Shown here: positions 1 to 6,902 of the stretch, in pieces | Position numbering within the stretch: position 1 is the first letter of the stretch | Layout: each line of letters starts with the position of its first letter | Notes under the pieces: model-generated | Told to the model about the DNA's origin: nothing | The model's input: the letters and a program-made list of their open reading frames with translations, nothing else | Databases searched by the model: none | Position numbers and translations under genes: made by a program | Assembly (NCBI GenBank): GCA_013696185.1 | Contig: JACCZA010000084.1 | Coordinates: forward strand, 1-8,645 | DNA from: Actinomycetota bacterium | Lineage (GTDB): Bacteria; Actinomycetota; Thermoleophilia; Gaiellales; Gaiellaceae | Direction of reading: 5' to 3' | Length of the DNA: 8,645 nucleotides

Positions 1-1
1 G

Positions 2-202
2 CGGCGCGCCCTCGCCTCTCGGGAGGCCCACTCGCTCGGGCCTGCCTGGCTGCTCGCGCCGATCATGGGGATCGTGGCAGCGCTGTTGCTCCCGCTCGGC
101 TTCCTCGCCCTGCGGAATCGCCGCCGCTCCGCGCGGGCCGAGGAGGCCTTCCGGCGCGATCGCGACGAGCACCTGGCCTCGCGCCGCGCGCCCCTGCCCT
201 AG
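2..202 (+). CDS. C-terminal fragment of an unidentified membrane-anchored protein
   Basis: This is the 3' end of a gene entering from the left edge; 66 codons are visible before the TAG stop. About ten residues in, a hydrophobic run of roughly 25 residues (from GPAWLLAPIMG to PLGFLAL) forms a single membrane segment. A strongly basic stretch (RNRRRSAR) follows at once, then a charged hydrophilic tail ending in APLP. By the positive-inside rule the tail should be cytoplasmic and most of the missing protein outside or in the membrane. I do not recognise the family and assign no function. The frame is supported by being open to the edge and by ending exactly where the converging gene on the other strand ends. 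An internal ATG lies inside the hydrophobic run and is not a plausible start. Confidence 0.6.
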   Translation, partial: RRALASREAHSLGPAWLLAPIMGIVAALLLPLGFLALRNRRRSARAEEAFRRDRDEHLASRRAPLP

Positions 203-927
203 AGGGAGATCTCGTCGCCGTCGTGGGCCTGCTCGATGCCGGGCCCGAGCGGCAGCTCGCACGGACGGTGGGTCACGAGCAGCCGCGTCGCGCCCGACTC
301 GGCGAACGCCGCCGAGGCCTCCTCGGGCGACAGGTGCCCGCGTGGATCGTCCTCGACCTCCCCCCGGCGCAGGGTCGCTTCGCAGAGGAAGAGGTCGGCG
401 CCGCGCGCCAGCGTCGCCAGCGCGGGGGACGGGCCGGAGTCGCCGGAGTAGGCGAGCGTCGAGGAGCCGTCCTCGACCCGGAAGCCGTACGTCTCGATGT
501 CGTAGTGCAGGAGGCGGATCGGCGTGATCGCGAAGCCGGCGGCCTCGAAGGGCTCGCCGTCTCGGTACTCGCGCAGCTCGAATGCCTGCTCGAACATGCC
601 GTCACGACCGAGGCGCCCGGCGAAGTGGGCGAGCTCGTCGGCGCCGCGGGGGTGCAGCCAGAGCTCGGGCTTCGGCTTTCCCCCGCCGGGCCCGAAGAGG
701 GTCGCCCACACCCAGGGCACGAGGTCGGCCCAGTGGTCGAGGTGGAAGTGCGTGATCGCGATCGCGTCGATCTCCGGCCAACCGCTCGCCGCCGCGGCCC
801 GCAGCCGCGCGAGCACGCCCGCGCCACAGTCGAGGAGCAGCCTGCCGGATCCCTCGAGGAGGTACCCGGACTGGGTGCCGCCGGGATTCGGCCAGGCCGG
901 GGACGAGCCCACGATCGTCAACTTCAC
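199..927 (-). CDS. MBL-fold metallo-hydrolase, RNase Z-like
   Basis: A 242-residue metallo-beta-lactamase-fold hydrolase, probably cytoplasmic because no signal peptide is seen. The opening MKLTIVGSSPAWPNPGGTQ is typical of small RNase Z/phosphodiesterase-like members. The metal-binding motif is H60-F-H62-L-D64-H65. Further likely ligands are H141, D163 (in SGDSG) and H220 (in LLVTHR), and GHLSPEEAS around residue 198 resembles the family's GH motif. A binuclear zinc site is therefore intact. The substrate is unknown; phosphodiester or ester hydrolysis is the family expectation. I chose the GTG at 927 because the fold starts there. Longer versions from 972 or 1017 would run into the divergent B12-protein gene and add an unconserved-looking leader. 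The stop overlaps the stop of the converging gene. Confidence 0.85.
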   Translation of the reverse strand: MKLTIVGSSPAWPNPGGTQSGYLLEGSGRLLLDCGAGVLARLRAAAASGWPEIDAIAITHFHLDHWADLVPWVWATLFGPGGGKPKPELWLHPRGADELAHFAGRLGRDGMFEQAFELREYRDGEPFEAAGFAITPIRLLHYDIETYGFRVEDGSSTLAYSGDSGPSPALATLARGADLFLCEATLRRGEVEDDPRGHLSPEEASAAFAESGATRLLVTHRPCELPLGPGIEQAHDGDEISL

Positions 928-932
928 CGCCC

Positions 933-938
933 TATACT
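933..938 (+). promoter_or_regulatory. Putative -10 element for the B12-binding protein gene
   Basis: TATACT lies eight bases before the ATG at 947, so transcription would begin at or within a few bases of the start codon. No -35 hexamer and no Shine-Dalgarno are visible. The element sits in the 19-bp gap between two divergent starts. Read on the other strand the same bases give TATAGG, a poorer match that might serve the hydrolase gene. Confidence 0.45.
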
Positions 939-946
939 CGCGGACG

Positions 947-1342
947 ATGGCCGGCAAGATCCGCGTTGTCATCGCCAAGCCCGGCCTGGACGGCCATGAT
1001 CGGGGCGCGAAGATCATCGCCCGCGCTCTGCGCGACGCCGGGATGGAGGTGATCTACACGGGCCTCCATCAGACGCCGGAGCAGATCGTCGAGACGGCGA
1101 TCCAGGAGGACGCCGACGCCGTCGGCATCTCGATTCTCTCGGGGGCGCACATGACGCTCGTGCCGCGCATCCTGGACGGCCTGCGGGCGAACGGCGCCGA
1201 GGACGTCCTCGTCGTCGTCGGCGGCACGATCCCGGCCGAGGACGCGCGGGAGCTGAAGGAGCAGGGTGTCGCCGAGGTCTTCACACCCGGCGCGCCGACG
1301 GGCGAGATCGTCGAGTTCCTGCGCAGTCGCGTCGCCGCGTAG
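947..1342 (+). CDS. Cobalamin-binding subunit, methylmalonyl-CoA mutase C-terminal type
   Basis: A 131-residue protein that is just the B12-binding Rossmann-like domain found at the C-terminus of methylmalonyl-CoA mutase and related acyl-CoA mutases. The base-off cobalamin motif is complete: D15-x-H17-x-x-G20, S62-x-L64 and G92-G93, with the usual spacings of 41 and 27 residues. H17 should be the lower axial cobalt ligand. Such small subunits pair with a separate catalytic TIM-barrel subunit to interconvert methylmalonyl-CoA and succinyl-CoA or isomerise related acyl-CoAs. No large subunit lies in this window, so the partner must be elsewhere. The frame is open far upstream, but those codons lie antisense to the hydrolase gene; the ATG at 947 begins the domain and is preceded by a -10-like box. 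The exact mutase (methylmalonyl, isobutyryl, ethylmalonyl) cannot be told from this domain. Confidence 0.9.
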   Translation: MAGKIRVVIAKPGLDGHDRGAKIIARALRDAGMEVIYTGLHQTPEQIVETAIQEDADAVGISILSGAHMTLVPRILDGLRANGAEDVLVVVGGTIPAEDARELKEQGVAEVFTPGAPTGEIVEFLRSRVAA

Positions 1343-1360
1343 GTCGGGCAGAGGCCGCCG

Positions 1361-2257
1361 TCAGCCGGCGAGGACGACGCGCTCGGTCGCGAGCGTGAGG
1401 GGGAGGCCGAGGCGGGCCTGGAGCGTCGCAGGCGCCGGAGCCGTCCAGGCGGTCGCCGACTGCCCCGGCTCGAGCGAGCGGAGGCGGGCCGTCGCGAGGA
1501 GCGCGCCGAGCGGGTCCGTGACGATCGTCGCCGCGGGCACCTGCAGCTCGACCGTGCGCTCCACCTTCGCCACACGCACGCCGCCGGGCCAGGAGCGCAG
1601 CGAGTCGACCTTCAGGGATAGGTGTCCGGCGAGGGACGTCGCCACCGTCCCGCGGAGCGCGAGCGTGAACGTCGAGCCGGGCCTCGCGGCGAAGAGCAGC
1701 CGTCTGGCGGCTCGCAGGAACCGGTACGGGCTGACCGCCGCGCCGTCTCCCGGGTGCACCTCGAAATGGAGGTGCGCCGCCGCCCCGTCGGCGTCCCCCG
1801 AGTCGCCCACGTAGCCGATCTGCTGCCCCGCGGCGACCCGGGCGCCGTCGACGAGTCCCTTCGCGTAGGCCACGCCGGCCACGCAACCGCCGCGGTTGTC
1901 GTTGGCCTCGCCGAGGTCGTTGTTCAGGTGGACGTAGAGGTACGTCGTCCCGCTCGCCCCGCGAAGGTAGAGCATGCAGCCCGCCCGCGCGGAGGTCGTC
2001 CACAGCGTGACCGTCCCGGCCTCGGCCGCGACGGCCGGTGAGCGCTTGGCCGCGAGGAGGTCGTTGCCGTCGTGCCTGCCCTGACCGCGGGCATCGCCGA
2101 AGTCGTCCGAGTAGGAGACGGAGCCGACCACGGGGAAGATCAGCGGCGGGACGGCCCCGGCCGGCCGGCCTGGCTGGGCGCCCACCGGCGCGGCGCTCGA
2201 TCCGAGCGCGAGAGCGAGGAGAAGAACTGCTCGAGGTGTCGTCCGGTGGGCTCGCAA
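1361..2257 (-). CDS. Secreted M23-family (LytM-like) metallopeptidase
   Basis: A 298-residue exported protein. Residues 1-28 look like a Sec signal peptide: basic n-region (RAHRTTPR), hydrophobic core (AVLLLALALG) and a probable cleavage after AxA near VGAQ. The M23 domain spans roughly residues 38-180. Zinc ligands appear as H62 and D66 (HDGND) and H164 in the HLHFEV motif, whose first histidine is H162; H110 in YVHLN matches the usual YxHL. These enzymes cut peptidoglycan cross-bridges or stem peptides, or act as non-enzymatic LytM regulators; intact ligands favour an active enzyme. C94 and C125 could form a disulfide outside the cell. The last ~115 residues form a beta-rich region I do not recognise. 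The start is TTG, the only candidate before the signal peptide. TACCGT on this strand (2287-2292) could be its -10 box, weakly supported. Confidence 0.85.
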   Translation of the reverse strand: MRAHRTTPRAVLLLALALGSSAAPVGAQPGRPAGAVPPLIFPVVGSVSYSDDFGDARGQGRHDGNDLLAAKRSPAVAAEAGTVTLWTTSARAGCMLYLRGASGTTYLYVHLNNDLGEANDNRGGCVAGVAYAKGLVDGARVAAGQQIGYVGDSGDADGAAAHLHFEVHPGDGAAVSPYRFLRAARRLLFAARPGSTFTLALRGTVATSLAGHLSLKVDSLRSWPGGVRVAKVERTVELQVPAATIVTDPLGALLATARLRSLEPGQSATAWTAPAPATLQARLGLPLTLATERVVLAG

Positions 2258-2343
2258 GGGGGTTCCCGTGGCGCTCGAAGCGCGGGACGGTAACAGGTGT
2301 CCGGCCGCGGTGGAAGTGCGCCGTCGGCTCGCACCTGCTCGGC

Positions 2344-2349
2344 TAGAGT
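2344..2349 (+). promoter_or_regulatory. Putative -10 element of the ETF operon
   Basis: TAGAGT ends nine bases before the etfB ATG. No recognisable -35 and no Shine-Dalgarno are present, so a leaderless or 1-4-base-leader transcript is the simplest reading. It lies in the 101-bp divergent gap shared with the peptidase gene. Confidence 0.4.
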
Positions 2350-2358
2350 CAGCTCGCG

Positions 2359-3135
2359 ATGAGGATCGCCGTCTGCGTGAAGCAGGTTCCGGAGGGCGCC
2401 GCGAAGCGGATCGACCCCGCGACGAGGCGGCTCGACCGCGCCGGCGAGGGGGCGCTGAACGCCTACGACGCGAACGCCGTCGAGGAGGCGCTACGCCTCA
2501 AGGAGAGCGCGGGGGAGGGCGAGGTCGTGCTGTTGACGATGGGGCCCGCGAGAGCCGCCGACGCGATTCGCAAGGCGCTCGCGATGGGCGCCGATCGGGC
2601 GATCCTCGTGACCGACGACGCGGCGGCCGGATCGGATCTCCTCGCGACGAGCATCGCGCTCGCCCGGGCACTTGAGCGCGAGCAGCCCGACCTCGTGCTC
2701 TTCGGCCAGCAGGCCGCCGACTCCGACGGAGCCGTGCTCTGGGGGGCGGTGGCTGACCGTCTGCGCCGCCCGCTGATCTCCCAGGTGGCCGAGCTGACGC
2801 TCGCCGATGGTGTCGTGACCGGCAAGCGCCAGAGCGAGTTCGGCTACGACGTGATTCGCGCCCCGCTGCCGGCGGTGGTCGCGGTCTCGGACTCGATCAA
2901 CGAGCCTCGCTATCCCTCGCTCAAGGGCATCATGGGCGCGAAGAAGAAGCCGCAGGAGACCCTGACCCTGGCCGACCTCGGCGTCGAGTCCGACCGGGCG
3001 GGCGAGGCGGGCTCGCGCACCGAGGTGCTCGCGCTGAGCGAGCCCCCCTCGCGTGGCGAGTCGCGCCGGATCGACGGCGACGGCGCGGCCCCGGAGGCGA
3101 TCATCGCCTTCCTGGCCGAGAAACGGCTCGTGTGA
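2359..3135 (+). CDS. etfB: Electron transfer flavoprotein subunit beta
   Basis: The 258-residue beta subunit of electron transfer flavoprotein, the soluble FAD/AMP heterodimer that takes electrons from acyl-CoA dehydrogenases. The start MRIAVCVKQVPE and NAYDANAVEEALRL (about 34-47) are typical of the family. The AMP-site region is FGQQAADSDGAVLWGAVADRL (about 115-135). The partner-recognition loop NEPRYPSLKGIMGAKKK (181-197) is well kept; L188 matches the leucine that anchors human ETF to its dehydrogenases. Length is normal. It is the first gene of a three-gene unit, with one base between its TGA and the etfA ATG. A group-I-like housekeeping ETF is more likely than a bifurcating FixAB type because an ETF-QO is in the operon, but no dehydrogenase is encoded here. 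Confidence 0.95.
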   Translation: MRIAVCVKQVPEGAAKRIDPATRRLDRAGEGALNAYDANAVEEALRLKESAGEGEVVLLTMGPARAADAIRKALAMGADRAILVTDDAAAGSDLLATSIALARALEREQPDLVLFGQQAADSDGAVLWGAVADRLRRPLISQVAELTLADGVVTGKRQSEFGYDVIRAPLPAVVAVSDSINEPRYPSLKGIMGAKKKPQETLTLADLGVESDRAGEAGSRTEVLALSEPPSRGESRRIDGDGAAPEAIIAFLAEKRLV

Positions 3136-3136
3136 G

Positions 3137-4102
3137 ATGAAAGTCCTCGTCTTCCTCGAGCACCACGAGGGCTCGCTCGAGAAGCGAGGGCTTGCCGTGC
3201 TCTCCAAGGCCGCGTCGCTCGACGGCGCCGAGGTCGCGGGCGCGGTGCTCGGCGCGGGCGTCGGGGAGATCGCGGGGACGGCAGGCCGCTTCGGCGCCCG
3301 CACCGTCCACGTCTGCGACGACCCCGCGCTCGAGGCGCCCCTGCCGCAGCCTCGCGTCGACGCGCTTGCCGCGCTCGTCGCCGAGGAGGGCTTCGACACC
3401 GTCTTCTTTGCGCAATCCGTGCTCGCCTCCGACGTTGCCGCGGGCCTGGCGGCGCGCCTCGAGGCCGGACTGAACTGGGACCTGACCGATCTGCTCGTGC
3501 GGGACGGCGCGCTCGTCGGCAAGCGCCCGGCGCTCGCCGACTCGGTCTACGTCGAGGTGGGCTGGAAGGGTGAGCGGCGGCTAGCCCTCTTCCGCTCCGG
3601 CGCCTTCGACCCGGTCGAGGTCGGCGGCCAGGCGCAGGTCGAGTCGTTCTCCGGGCGGTTCGAGGACTTCTCCCTGCAGGCGACGATGGTCGAGCAGGCG
3701 CACGAGGAGCGCTCGGGCCCGTCGATCGAGGACGCGGAGATCGTGGTCGCCGGCGGGCGGGGGCTCGGCAAGCCGGAGAACTTCAGCCTCGTCGAGGAGC
3801 TGGCCCGGGAGCTCGGCGGGGCCGTCGGGGCGACCCGCGCGGTCGTCGACGCGGGCTGGTACCCGTACAGCAGCCAGGTCGGCCAGACCGGCAAGACGGT
3901 CTCGCCGAAGCTCTACGTCGCCTGCGGCATCTCGGGCGCGATCCAGCACAAGGTCGGCATGCAGAACGCGAACGTGATCGTCGCGATCAACAAGGATGCG
4001 AACGCGCCGATCTTCGAGTACTGCGATCTCGGCGTCGTCGGCGACCTGAACGAGATCCTGCCGAGGCTGACCGAGCTCGTCCGGCAGCGCAAAGCCGGAT
4101 GA
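3137..4102 (+). CDS. etfA: Electron transfer flavoprotein subunit alpha
   Basis: The 321-residue alpha subunit, which holds the redox-active FAD. The N-terminal domain (about 1-190) is followed by the FAD-binding C-terminal domain: GGRGLG (207-212), GATRAVVDAGW with R234, SQVGQTGKTVSP (246-257), and the family signature beginning LYVACGISG at 259 with Q270-H271 and ending near N285. APIFEYCDLGVVGD (290-303) is also typical. The ATG at 3137 is one base after the etfB stop, so translation is probably coupled; no good Shine-Dalgarno is seen. The upstream open frame inside etfB is in the wrong frame for that gene and is not coding. Its stop overlaps the ATG of the next gene as ATGA, supporting one polycistronic message and stoichiometric synthesis with EtfB. 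Confidence 0.95.
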   Translation: MKVLVFLEHHEGSLEKRGLAVLSKAASLDGAEVAGAVLGAGVGEIAGTAGRFGARTVHVCDDPALEAPLPQPRVDALAALVAEEGFDTVFFAQSVLASDVAAGLAARLEAGLNWDLTDLLVRDGALVGKRPALADSVYVEVGWKGERRLALFRSGAFDPVEVGGQAQVESFSGRFEDFSLQATMVEQAHEERSGPSIEDAEIVVAGGRGLGKPENFSLVEELARELGGAVGATRAVVDAGWYPYSSQVGQTGKTVSPKLYVACGISGAIQHKVGMQNANVIVAINKDANAPIFEYCDLGVVGDLNEILPRLTELVRQRKAG

Positions 4103-5802
4103 GCCCGGTGCGCCCGGCGGACTACCCGCCGCCCTTCTCGCCCTCGGAGGCGATCGCCGAGCCGACCGACCCGCCCGACGAGCGGATCGACGTCGGCGTC
4201 CTCATCGTCGGCGGCGGCCCCGCGGGGCTCGCCTGCGCGATCCGGCTCGGGCAGCTGCTCGAGCAGGCCCCGGAGCTCGCGGCGCGACTCGGGGACGTGC
4301 CGGTCGCGCTCGTCGAGAAGGGGAAGCTGCCGGGATCGCACCTGCTCTCGGGCGCTGTGGTCAACCCGCGCTCGCTGCGACGGCTCTTCCGGGGCCGCAA
4401 GACGATCGAGGACATGCCGACCTACGGGAGCGTGGAGGCGGAGTCCGTCCTGTTCCTGACGCCCCGAGGCGCGCTGCGGATCCCGACTCCGCCGACGATG
4501 ATGAACCACGGCAACGTCGTCGCCTCACTCTCGGAGCTCGGCCGCTGGCTCGGCGCCGAGGCCGAGGAGCTCGGTACGACGATCCTCCCCGAGACCGCCG
4601 CCGAGAAGCTGCTCGTCTCGGGCGGGCGTGTGGTCGGCGTGCGCACCGGCGACAAGGGGCTCGGGCGCGAGCGACAACCGCTCGGAAACCACGAGCCGGG
4701 CTCGGATCTGCTCGCGCGCGTGACCGTGCTCGCCGAGGGGACGCAGGGCCACCTGACCGGCGCCGCGCTCGATCGCTTCGGCCTCTCCGGGGAGAACCCC
4801 CAGGTCTGGGCGCTCGGCGTGAAGGAGGTGTGGCGGGTGGCGAAGCCGCTCCGGCGCGTGATCCACACGCTGGGCTGGCCGCTGCGCAAGGCGCCGCGCT
4901 TCCGCGAGTTCGGCGGGGCGTGGATCTACCCGATGGGCGACGACATGGTCTCGATCGGGTTCGTCGTCGGGCTCGACTACCGCGACGTCGAGCTGTCCGC
5001 GCACGACCTGCTCCAGGAGCTGAAGACGCACCCGCGCATCCGCAGGATCCTCGCGGGCGGCGAGCGGCTCGCCTGGGGGGCGAAGACCATCCCCGAGGGC
5101 GGGTTCGTCGCACTGCCGAGGCGCCTGCACGCACCGGGCCTCCTGCTCTGCGGCGACGGCGCGGGGATGGTCAACGTGCCGGCGCTGAAGGGCATCCACT
5201 ACGCGATCGAGTCGGGGCGGCTGGCCGCCGAGGCGGCCTTCGCGGCGCTCCAGCCCGGCCGGACGGCCTGGACGCCCGGCGCCCTCGAGAGCTACGACGC
5301 CTCGATCCGGGACAGCTTCATCTGGACCGACCTGCAGCAGGTACGCAACATGCGCCAGGCGTTCGGCCGCGGCTTCTGGCTCGGCGGCGCCCTCGCGGGG
5401 GTGATGACCGCGACGAAGGGCAAGTTCCCGCCCGGGGAGAGCCGCACCGAGCGCGACTCCGACCACGCGCTCCTGCGCACCGACCGCGCGCGCAGCTACC
5501 CCGCTCCCGACGGCAAGCTCACCTTCGACAAGCTGTCGTCCGTCTTCGCCTCGGGCAACAGGACGCGGGACGACCAGCCGGACCACATCCGGATCGAGCG
5601 GCGCGTCCCGATCGACCTGGCGGAGATGTGGGTGCGCATGTGCCCGGCCCAGGTGTACGAGCTCGGAGAGGGCGAAGGCAACGGCACGGTCAACGTCTCG
5701 GTGACGCCGTCGAACTGCGTGCAGTGCGGGGCGATCACCGCCAAGGGCGGGCGCCTGACGCCCCCGGAGGGCGGCTCCGGCCCCGAGTACACGCTCACCT
5801 GA
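4099..5802 (+). CDS. Electron transfer flavoprotein:quinone oxidoreductase (ETF dehydrogenase)
   Basis: A 567-residue peripheral membrane flavoprotein that oxidises reduced ETF and reduces quinone (menaquinone is expected in Actinobacteria). A ~30-residue Pro/Glu/Asp-rich leader precedes the FAD Rossmann motif GGGPAG (38-43) and an E73-K pair ending the second strand. MNHGNV (135-140), LAEGTQGHL (211-219), the IPEGG (331-335) stretch and the second FAD motif CGDGAGMVNVP (351-361) with KGIHYAIESGRLAAEA match the family closely. The C-terminal iron-sulfur domain carries C515 (CPAQVYE), C540 and C543 (NCVQC), and ends PPEGGSGPEYTLT as relatives do. The usual fourth cysteine (CxxCxxC) is replaced by I546, so the cluster site looks incomplete although the frame is intact. 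It overlaps etfA by four bases. Confidence 0.93.
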   Translation: MSPVRPADYPPPFSPSEAIAEPTDPPDERIDVGVLIVGGGPAGLACAIRLGQLLEQAPELAARLGDVPVALVEKGKLPGSHLLSGAVVNPRSLRRLFRGRKTIEDMPTYGSVEAESVLFLTPRGALRIPTPPTMMNHGNVVASLSELGRWLGAEAEELGTTILPETAAEKLLVSGGRVVGVRTGDKGLGRERQPLGNHEPGSDLLARVTVLAEGTQGHLTGAALDRFGLSGENPQVWALGVKEVWRVAKPLRRVIHTLGWPLRKAPRFREFGGAWIYPMGDDMVSIGFVVGLDYRDVELSAHDLLQELKTHPRIRRILAGGERLAWGAKTIPEGGFVALPRRLHAPGLLLCGDGAGMVNVPALKGIHYAIESGRLAAEAAFAALQPGRTAWTPGALESYDASIRDSFIWTDLQQVRNMRQAFGRGFWLGGALAGVMTATKGKFPPGESRTERDSDHALLRTDRARSYPAPDGKLTFDKLSSVFASGNRTRDDQPDHIRIERRVPIDLAEMWVRMCPAQVYELGEGEGNGTVNVSVTPSNCVQCGAITAKGGRLTPPEGGSGPEYTLT

Positions 5803-5915
5803 GAGACGCGTGGGCGCGCCGGCCCGGGTAAAGGGAGGAATGCCCCCACCCCAACCTTCAGCGTATCGCCGGATCTCGTGCGGGTCAGCGTCCGGGCCGG
5901 GGCGGGTCCGTGACA

Positions 5916-5921
5916 TACGAT
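5916..5921 (+). promoter_or_regulatory. Putative -10 element of the dehydratase gene
   Basis: TACGAT ends nine bases before the GTG at 5931. This is the same spacing seen at etfB and rpmE. If real it makes the upstream GTG at 5910 untranslated, because that codon lies before the transcription start. The 128-bp gap after the ETF-QO stop would then hold this promoter; I see no convincing terminator in it. Confidence 0.35.
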
Positions 5922-5930
5922 CCACAGGCC

Positions 5931-6902
5931 GTGGCGGTCGCGCAGACCCTCTCCCTCGACGACGTCCTCGCCGCGCGCGCGACGATCGGCGGCCGCCTCC
6001 ACCGCACGCCCACCTTCTCGTCCGCCACGCTCTCGCGCCGGCTCGGTGCGAGCGCCCATCTGAAGGCGGAGCTCTTCCAGCGCACCGGGTCGTTCAAGCC
6101 GCGCGGGGTGCTGACCAAGCTGGCCTCGCTCTCCGACGACGAGAAGGCGCGCGGCGTGATCTCGATCTCGGCGGGCAACCATGCGCAGGCGCTCGCCTAC
6201 GCGGCCGCGCTCGAGAGGATCGACGCGCTCGTGGTCATGTGGCAGGGCGCGAGCACGTCCAAGATCGAGGCTGCGCGGGAGTACGGCGCGACGATCGACC
6301 TCGAGGCGCCCGGCTCGCCCGAGGCCTTCGACCGCCTGCAGCAGTTGATCGAGGAGACCGGCCGGACGCTCGTCCACCCGTTCGACGATCCGCTCGTGAT
6401 GGCGGGCCAGGGCACGGTCGGGCTCGAGATCCTCGAGGACGTGCCCGAGGTCGACGTGATCCTCGTCCAGGTCGGCGGCGGCGGCCTCGTCTCCGGCATC
6501 GCGACCGCCGTGAAAGGCCTGAAGCCCTCGGTGCGGGTGGTCGCGGTCGAGCCCGAGCTGTCCGCCGCGCTGCACGAGGGCCTCGCCGCCGGCCGGCAGG
6601 TGCGGGTGCAGCCCCGCTCGATCGCGGACGGCCTCGCGGGCCCCTTCGCCGGGGAAAGCTGCCTCGCCGTCTGCGCCGCCCTCGGGGTCGAGACGGCACT
6701 CGTCACCGAGGCCGAGCTCGTGGAGGCATTCCGCTTCCTGTACGGGCGCGCGAAGCTCGCCTGCGAGCCCGCCGGCGCCGCGACGACTGCCGCGCTCCTG
6801 GCCGGAAAGGTCGAGCTCGGAGCCGGCGAGACAGCGGTCGCCGTCGTCTCGGGAGGCAACGTCTCGGCCGATACCGCCTCTGCTATTCTCGGAGAAGCAT
6901 GA
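5931..6902 (+). CDS. PLP-dependent threonine dehydratase / serine racemase family enzyme
   Basis: A 323-residue fold-type-II PLP enzyme. FQRTGSFKPRG carries the PLP lysine K56. SAGNH (80-84) contacts substrate and cofactor, the glycine loop VGGGGLVSG (G182-G185) grips the PLP phosphate, and SGGN (307-310) faces the pyridine ring. The QRTGSFK form resembles catabolic TdcB-type threonine deaminases and serine racemases more than biosynthetic IlvA. The ~320-residue length leaves no C-terminal ACT domain, so isoleucine feedback is not expected. The likely reaction is threonine to 2-oxobutyrate plus ammonia, and/or serine deamination or racemisation; sequence alone does not separate these. GTG 5931 is preferred because of the -10-like box just upstream; GTG 5910 would add seven residues. 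The stop overlaps the rpmE start as ATGA. Confidence 0.88.
   Translation: MAVAQTLSLDDVLAARATIGGRLHRTPTFSSATLSRRLGASAHLKAELFQRTGSFKPRGVLTKLASLSDDEKARGVISISAGNHAQALAYAAALERIDALVVMWQGASTSKIEAAREYGATIDLEAPGSPEAFDRLQQLIEETGRTLVHPFDDPLVMAGQGTVGLEILEDVPEVDVILVQVGGGGLVSGIATAVKGLKPSVRVVAVEPELSAALHEGLAAGRQVRVQPRSIADGLAGPFAGESCLAVCAALGVETALVTEAELVEAFRFLYGRAKLACEPAGAATTAALLAGKVELGAGETAVAVVSGGNVSADTASAILGEA
6884..6889 (+). promoter_or_regulatory. Putative internal -10 element for rpmE
   Basis: TATTCT sits inside the last codons of the dehydratase gene, nine bases before the rpmE ATG. It would let L31 be made independently of the upstream gene. A short GGAG (6891-6894) also lies four bases before the ATG, so the gene may be read both from its own start and by coupling. 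Confidence 0.4.

Noticed and set aside
524..946. Upstream in-frame extension of the B12-binding protein
   Set aside because: The extension is antisense to the hydrolase and Ser/Arg/Pro-rich, while the domain begins exactly at the ATG at 947.
223..999. + frame opposite the MBL hydrolase
   Set aside because: It is antisense to a gene with an intact metal site and its translation shows no family features.
1343..1360. Terminator between the convergent B12-protein and M23 genes
   Set aside because: The gap is only 18 bases with no clear stem-loop, so termination cannot be supported from sequence.
2491..3522. Long - frame (343 codons) opposite etfB/etfA
   Set aside because: It is a high-G+C shadow spanning the junction of two certain genes and has Ser/Arg/Ala-rich composition.
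5820..5860. G-run followed by C-run after the ETF-QO stop, as a terminator
   Set aside because: Only about three to four consecutive pairs form and no T-tract follows.
4525..5925. Long - frame (466 codons) opposite the ETF-QO gene
   Set aside because: It has low-complexity Arg/Ala/Pro/His composition, no recognisable domain, and lies fully antisense to a well-conserved enzyme.
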